Of a stretch of DNA of 9,448 nt, positions 5,983-9,448 are shown piece by piece. The translations under genes and the position numbers were made by a program. The DNA is taken from assembly GCA_003452275.1 (NCBI GenBank), contig DMIT01000229.1:1-9448 (forward strand), given 5' to 3'. Origin of the DNA: Rhodospirillaceae bacterium. GTDB taxonomy: Bacteria; Pseudomonadota; Alphaproteobacteria; Micavibrionales; Micavibrionaceae. The number at the start of each line of letters is the position of its first letter. Position 1 is the stretch's first letter. The notes beneath the pieces are model-generated. The model searched no databases. It was not told the origin of the DNA and saw nothing but the letters and a program-made list of their open reading frames with translations.

Positions 5983-7060
5983 ATTCTGAATGGTATCTGA
6001 CTTTGAAGAAGGCCGCACCGCCGGCAACAAAATTTTTCTCGATTTTGTATCGCTCTTCTTTTTTCATTGAGTCCGCGACAATCCGAGGCCCGTCACCCTG
6101 AGACCAAGTGTAATCATCAAAAATAATCCATCCACCATCTACTATTTTTGAGCCCCATAAATTCAAATCATCCCAAACGGCCTGTTCATCATGATTACCG
6201 TCGATGTGCAAAACAGCAATGTGACCGGCGACCGGTGTCCTTCCGAACTGGTCGGATTCGATAAAGGATGATTGACTATATTGTTCATAGGCCTGCACAG
6301 ATGCCTTACGGATATAATTAAAGGGTGGCGTGTGAATACCTTGCATGGTCAGCAGAAATCCCTGAAATACAATGTCCCAATCCCAAACACGGGATAAAGC
6401 CTGAATATTATCCGGGGATTCTTTTTGAATCGTGTCCTCCATATTCCACGGATCAACAGAAATGGTAAGACCGGTATTGAAATAAGCTGCCAGCCGATTA
6501 AGGACATATGCGCTTTTTCCAAAAAAGGAACCAATCTCGATCACATCGCCTTTCGGAGCATCGCAAAATATAGCACATAAAGCATAGATTTTTTCCAGTA
6601 AACATTCTCCATAGAGAGGAATGGCGTAAGCCAGCAGAGATGCAAGAAAATCTTCGCGCAATCGATCCTTCTGATCGGTCAGAGCTGATATCTTGCGCAG
6701 CCCTTCAGATGCAAGTTGTCTGGCATCATTGACACGATTCATATTCTTGCCTTGCGGGCTTTCCCCCATCAGTTTAATATCCGGAAGTCGATTAAGAATT
6801 TTTGTAAGAAATAAATGGGTAGGTGCATGAGGCGTGAAAATAGAATCAACTTCATGATGTTCAATAATTTCTTTCAACCGTTCAAAAAAATGATCTTCGT
6901 TAATATAGGGCAATTTTTCCCATGCGGCATAATGTGCGACATAAGGATCATTCTCAACAGAAGATGCCCCGACGACTTTTCTGCCCCAACGTTTGGCATC
7001 GGCTGCAAAAGATACAGACTCGTCAATCGTCGATGGAAACACCAGAATAGATTTACTCAT
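5981..7060 (-). CDS. Class I SAM methyltransferase with N-terminal pre-ATP-grasp-like domain
   Basis: With the ATG at 7060 the protein has 359 residues. The C-terminal half is a Methyltransf_24-type Rossmann fold: motif I EIGSFFGKS at 175-183, the acidic end of strand 2 in ISVDPW (D203), HIDGNHDE at 285-292 (His and Asp pattern seen in metal-dependent sugar and antibiotic O-methyltransferases such as TylF/MycE relatives) and IFDDYTW at 314-320. The first 90 residues (KSILVFPSTIDESVSFAADA start, then VVGASSVENDPY and IFTPHAPTHLFL) look like the N-terminal subdomain that precedes ATP-grasp folds, but no ATP-grasp catalytic domain follows. A likely role is methylation of a sugar or aminosugar intermediate in the cytoplasm. 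The ATG at 7060 overlaps the upstream stop by 8 bases (ATGAGTAA). Longer starts at 7069 and 7093 are possible but would overlap the GNAT gene more. Confidence 0.78.
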   Translation of the reverse strand: MSKSILVFPSTIDESVSFAADAKRWGRKVVGASSVENDPYVAHYAAWEKLPYINEDHFFERLKEIIEHHEVDSIFTPHAPTHLFLTKILNRLPDIKLMGESPQGKNMNRVNDARQLASEGLRKISALTDQKDRLREDFLASLLAYAIPLYGECLLEKIYALCAIFCDAPKGDVIEIGSFFGKSAYVLNRLAAYFNTGLTISVDPWNMEDTIQKESPDNIQALSRVWDWDIVFQGFLLTMQGIHTPPFNYIRKASVQAYEQYSQSSFIESDQFGRTPVAGHIAVLHIDGNHDEQAVWDDLNLWGSKIVDGGWIIFDDYTWSQGDGPRIVADSMKKEERYKIEKNFVAGGAAFFKVRYHSE

Positions 7061-7622
7061 TTTCACCATCCCAATAATGATTGCCCTCAACAAGGCTGAA
7101 ATAATCTTCGCGCGTGACGCCGACCATAATTTTATCCCAGAAACGATTACGTCGATAATACCAGTTCCGTTGGCGCCCCTCCTCTTTCCACCCGCATTTA
7201 CCGCAATAAAGAGCAGTGGACGCCGTATTGAATTCGATCATCGAACCATCTAAGCGTTGCAGCCCCAATTCTTCGAAGGCATAACGCATAATCGCCATAA
7301 CGGTATCCTTACCCAGGCCCTTTCCCCTGGCCGAAGGATTTCCGAGCATCATGCCATGGAAAGCATGTTTATTTTTCCAGTCTATATCCAGAAGATTAGC
7401 CAGCCCCAAGACGCCATCCTCAACCGTTGATACTGCCAGACGTATGTTCAGTTGGTCGCCTTGAATTTTCTGGAACCACTGGCGCGTCGATTCTTTCGAG
7501 GTCGGAAAATGCCATCCTCCTAACAATTGCCACAAATCCGGATCAGATCCCCAAGCATGGAATGATGGAAGATCTTCTTCCTCGATTGCGCGCAATATCA
7601 CTTTTTTGCCATGAACATTCAT
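7053..7622 (-). CDS. RimJ-like GNAT N-acetyltransferase
   Basis: A 189-residue protein of the Acetyltransf_3 (RimJ/RimL, SpeG, PseH-like) family, of usual length. It starts with the family pattern KKVILRAIEEEDL (6-18). The acetyl-CoA pyrophosphate loop is RGKGLGKD at 99-106, followed by the helix TVMAIMRYAFEELGLQRL. Motif B reads FNTASTALYCGKCGWKEEG at 131-149, which matches the usual N-x-x-S-x-x-x-Y-x-K-x-G-F/W-x-x-x-G pattern. The family transfers an acetyl group to an amine. In a sugar cluster after an aminotransferase the expected substrate is an aminosugar nucleotide. Its ATG overlaps the stop of the FemAB-like gene by four bases (ATGA), so translation is coupled. It could instead modify a protein N-terminus or polyamine, but context argues against this. 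Confidence 0.85.
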   Translation of the reverse strand: MNVHGKKVILRAIEEEDLPSFHAWGSDPDLWQLLGGWHFPTSKESTRQWFQKIQGDQLNIRLAVSTVEDGVLGLANLLDIDWKNKHAFHGMMLGNPSARGKGLGKDTVMAIMRYAFEELGLQRLDGSMIEFNTASTALYCGKCGWKEEGRQRNWYYRRNRFWDKIMVGVTREDYFSLVEGNHYWDGENE

Positions 7623-8533
7623 TTTTTGTCTCCATTTTTAGGGGCGCGATAAGCAGGGAAAAAGTTCGTCTCAACGTCACCCATATTTGAAATTTTGAGG
7701 TCGTTATAACGGTGTTTATCCAGTATTTCGCCACAGATAATGGCATTCGCCTCAGCATTTGAAAAGCCTTTTTTGAACTTGCTCAATCCACTATTTTCAT
7801 CATTAAAACCGGCACCGCCGCCAAAATTGACAACCGAACAATTTTCGAAATGCGTCAAAGCAAGGGCATTGAGTGCATAAGCCGCCCGCGACGCATATCC
7901 CTCTTCATTCGAGGCAGCAAGGTGGCTATGGGCTTTGCCATCAGATTCTACCCAGATATGACAGGACACCAGGCGATCATCAACCCACGCCCCGAACGTA
8001 ACCACATTTGTCATTTCAGCAAGAGCCTTAAAATGTTCAACAGGAAAAGCATGTGTGTGGGATAAATGATGGCGGTCTGTCAATGTGGCATATAATGAAA
8101 GCCATGAATCCATATGCTGCGCCAAACCAATGACTTCGGCTCGCACAGTTTTTTGTGCCTGCCGCAATTCATAACGGTGATGTTTATCATAAGCCATCTG
8201 CCCTTGCGAAGGATAAAATACGAAATGAGTTTTCAGTTTTTTGCACAAGGAGAATTGCACGCCCAATACTTCCATATCGGGACGGTGAAAATCATCCAAT
8301 ACCAATATAACAGATACCAGTCCAGCATCGCGTAAGAATTCCAATCCCTTTTTTATATCAATGGAAGGATCAAAAATCGTAATCGGATAGACGCCGGTGG
8401 CATCATAACCAACGATATCCCCGTCAATCAAAATTGCCCGTTTGAGAATATGAGTTTTCCATGCTGGCACAAATAAAGCTTCACCAATATGGAATAAGGA
8501 TTTTGCGAATATTTCGTTGGTGTAAGGGTGCAT
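7619..8533 (-). CDS. FemAB-like GNAT acyl/aminoacyltransferase
   Basis: A 304-residue protein with the two-lobed GNAT arrangement of the FemAB/BioF2-like (Acetyltransf_6) group. The first lobe is about 1-110. The basic helix HHRYELRQAQKTV at 118-130 matches the R-R-x-I-R-K-A-type element of this family. The second lobe at 145-280 carries VTFGAWVDDRLVSCHIWV, the HSHLAASNEEGYASRAAYAL helix and VNFGGGAG...GLSKFKKGF (235-257), the usual end of the acyl donor site. The family transfers amino acids from tRNA or acyl groups to amines in cell wall, glycan or lipid precursors. The ATG at 8533 has GGAG eight bases upstream. A GTG at 8542 that overlaps the previous stop (GTGA) would add three residues and cannot be excluded. 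Its position between an aminotransferase and an acetyltransferase suggests acylation of an aminosugar. Confidence 0.75.
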   Translation of the reverse strand: MHPYTNEIFAKSLFHIGEALFVPAWKTHILKRAILIDGDIVGYDATGVYPITIFDPSIDIKKGLEFLRDAGLVSVILVLDDFHRPDMEVLGVQFSLCKKLKTHFVFYPSQGQMAYDKHHRYELRQAQKTVRAEVIGLAQHMDSWLSLYATLTDRHHLSHTHAFPVEHFKALAEMTNVVTFGAWVDDRLVSCHIWVESDGKAHSHLAASNEEGYASRAAYALNALALTHFENCSVVNFGGGAGFNDENSGLSKFKKGFSNAEANAIICGEILDKHRYNDLKISNMGDVETNFFPAYRAPKNGDKK

Positions 8534-8538
8534 ATCCG

Positions 8539-9448
8539 TCACTCCGCTAAAAATTTTTGGGTGACCATCGCTATATATGACATTTCTTCCAGCCCATATC
8601 GTTGGTCACATGGCAATGTCAGAATTTCCTTAGAAAGCTGGTGTTCGAACTCAAAATCAAAGGCTGGTGCAACAAGATCGCGCCAGTGAACTGCCGGAAA
8701 AATGTGGTTATAGACAAGGTGTTCGATAAGCTTATCCCGAATTCTTGCGGCCACTCTAATTGGAAACCCGAACGGGGCATAAGCAGGTTCGCTATCCTTC
8801 AGCAGAGAAACATGGGATAATGCACTATATAATGCATGATAGTTCGTTTTTCTTTGGCGGATAATCCTGTCCACATCAAACTGGGACAATAAACCATACG
8901 ACAGACTGGATATTTTCTTGTCTTCGACCTTCATCGACCGCTCATTCTCTTGATTGCGGCTATGCCATAGAGAATTAAATTTTTCTTCCCTGTCTTCGAA
9001 CCTTAGCAACGCAGCAGACCAGCGACTCACTACAGAATCAACAGATGCGGATCGTACGAAAATCTGCGGCTGTTTTCCATTTCTGGGTATAATAAAACCA
9101 CCATCGGCCACTCCTACCAATTTGCGCGGACTAAAAAGACGCCAATGCCCCCATTGCGGAACATTAGTTGAAAGAGCCTGAGCACAGTCTTCAATAAATA
9201 GAAGATCTTGATGTTGTTCAACAAATTTTTGAAATAGATGTGAAGGCGCTTTGCCAAAGTAATTGATTGCCAGAATGTGATCCCCCGCTCTGGCGGTTCG
9301 TTCCAGAAAATGGACATCAGGAGCCAGATCCTCGGTTAAGGGATAAAATTCAAAGCGATGGCCAGCACATGCCTCCACAAGAGAGCGACAGCAATAGGCT
9401 GGCAACAACACACGCGAAGGGTTTAATTGCAGCAATAAAGCAGATAGA
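8539..9448 (-). CDS. DegT/DnrJ/EryC1/StrS-type aminotransferase (5' partial)
   Basis: The frame is open to the right edge, so the N-terminus is outside the window; the first internal start candidate, a TTG at 9435, would leave out the N-terminal helix and cofactor-phosphate region. Counting from that TTG, the VLLPAYCCRSLVEA segment is at 9-22, the cofactor aspartate is D83 in FIEDCAQAL, and the likely Schiff-base lysine is K105 in FSPRKLVGVADGG. The form RK-x-x-x-x-x-DGG is a variant seen in some DegT-like proteins of polysaccharide clusters, in place of the classic NKTK or HKN-type loop. These PLP enzymes aminate a keto sugar nucleotide with glutamate as donor. The C-terminal part (FGFPIRVAARIRDKLIEHLV and WRDLV) is typical of the family. 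It is the first visible gene of the glycan operon, and its TGA touches the next gene. Confidence 0.75.
   Translation of the reverse strand, partial: LSALLLQLNPSRVLLPAYCCRSLVEACAGHRFEFYPLTEDLAPDVHFLERTARAGDHILAINYFGKAPSHLFQKFVEQHQDLLFIEDCAQALSTNVPQWGHWRLFSPRKLVGVADGGFIIPRNGKQPQIFVRSASVDSVVSRWSAALLRFEDREEKFNSLWHSRNQENERSMKVEDKKISSLSYGLLSQFDVDRIIRQRKTNYHALYSALSHVSLLKDSEPAYAPFGFPIRVAARIRDKLIEHLVYNHIFPAVHWRDLVAPAFDFEFEHQLSKEILTLPCDQRYGLEEMSYIAMVTQKFLAE

Noticed and set aside
7061..7093. Upstream start at 7093 for the methyltransferase (adds 11 residues)
   Set aside because: It would overlap the acetyltransferase gene by 41 bases and adds residues before the hydrophobic strand with which this domain type normally begins. 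ATG at 7060 gives a normal short overlap.

Overview
The window reads as chromosomal DNA of a Gram-negative bacterium. The protein styles (a heme-less cystathionine beta-synthase, a MetY-type enzyme, a glycan cluster with DegT, FemAB-like and methyltransferase genes) and the moderate base composition suggest an alphaproteobacterium, but no rRNA or marker gene fixes this. Almost all genes are on the minus strand. The exception is the first gene, which enters from the left edge on the plus strand and is the C-terminal part of a phage-type tail or spike fibre protein. It faces the sulfur operon tail to tail, with only 12 bases between the two stops.

From 4986 leftwards on the minus strand lies a compact sulfur amino acid operon. 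It has a sigma70-like promoter, a leader of about 170 nt, then cystathionine beta-synthase, a cystathionine gamma-lyase-type enzyme (2 bases later) and an O-acetylhomoserine sulfhydrylase-type enzyme (23 bases later). Together these could make homocysteine from O-acetylhomoserine and sulfide, condense it with serine to cystathionine, and split that to cysteine.

The most striking item is in the leader. A very short open reading frame (4908-4931, minus) has its own Shine-Dalgarno sequence and encodes Met-Leu-Met-Cys-Cys-Cys-Cys-stop. Its four cysteine codons and stop codon form exactly the 5' arm of a long, almost perfect inverted repeat (4846-4922). This is the architecture of a leader-peptide attenuator that senses charged tRNA-Cys, placed in front of an operon whose product is cysteine. 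No intrinsic terminator follows, so the output is more likely control of translation initiation or Rho access.

From 9448 down to 5039 (minus) a second, separate operon carries five tightly spaced or overlapping genes. In order they are a DegT/StrS-type aminotransferase (5' end outside the window), a FemAB-like GNAT acyltransferase, a RimJ-like GNAT acetyltransferase, a SAM methyltransferase with an unusual N-terminal pre-ATP-grasp-like domain, and a five-bladed beta-propeller protein of the glycosidase type. This set suggests synthesis and decoration (amination, N-acylation, methylation) of a surface sugar. The exact product cannot be read from this window. I saw no tRNA, rRNA, CRISPR array, insertion sequence or plasmid origin. 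The only stretch near 300 bases without a large gene is 4780-5038, which holds the promoter and leader described above.
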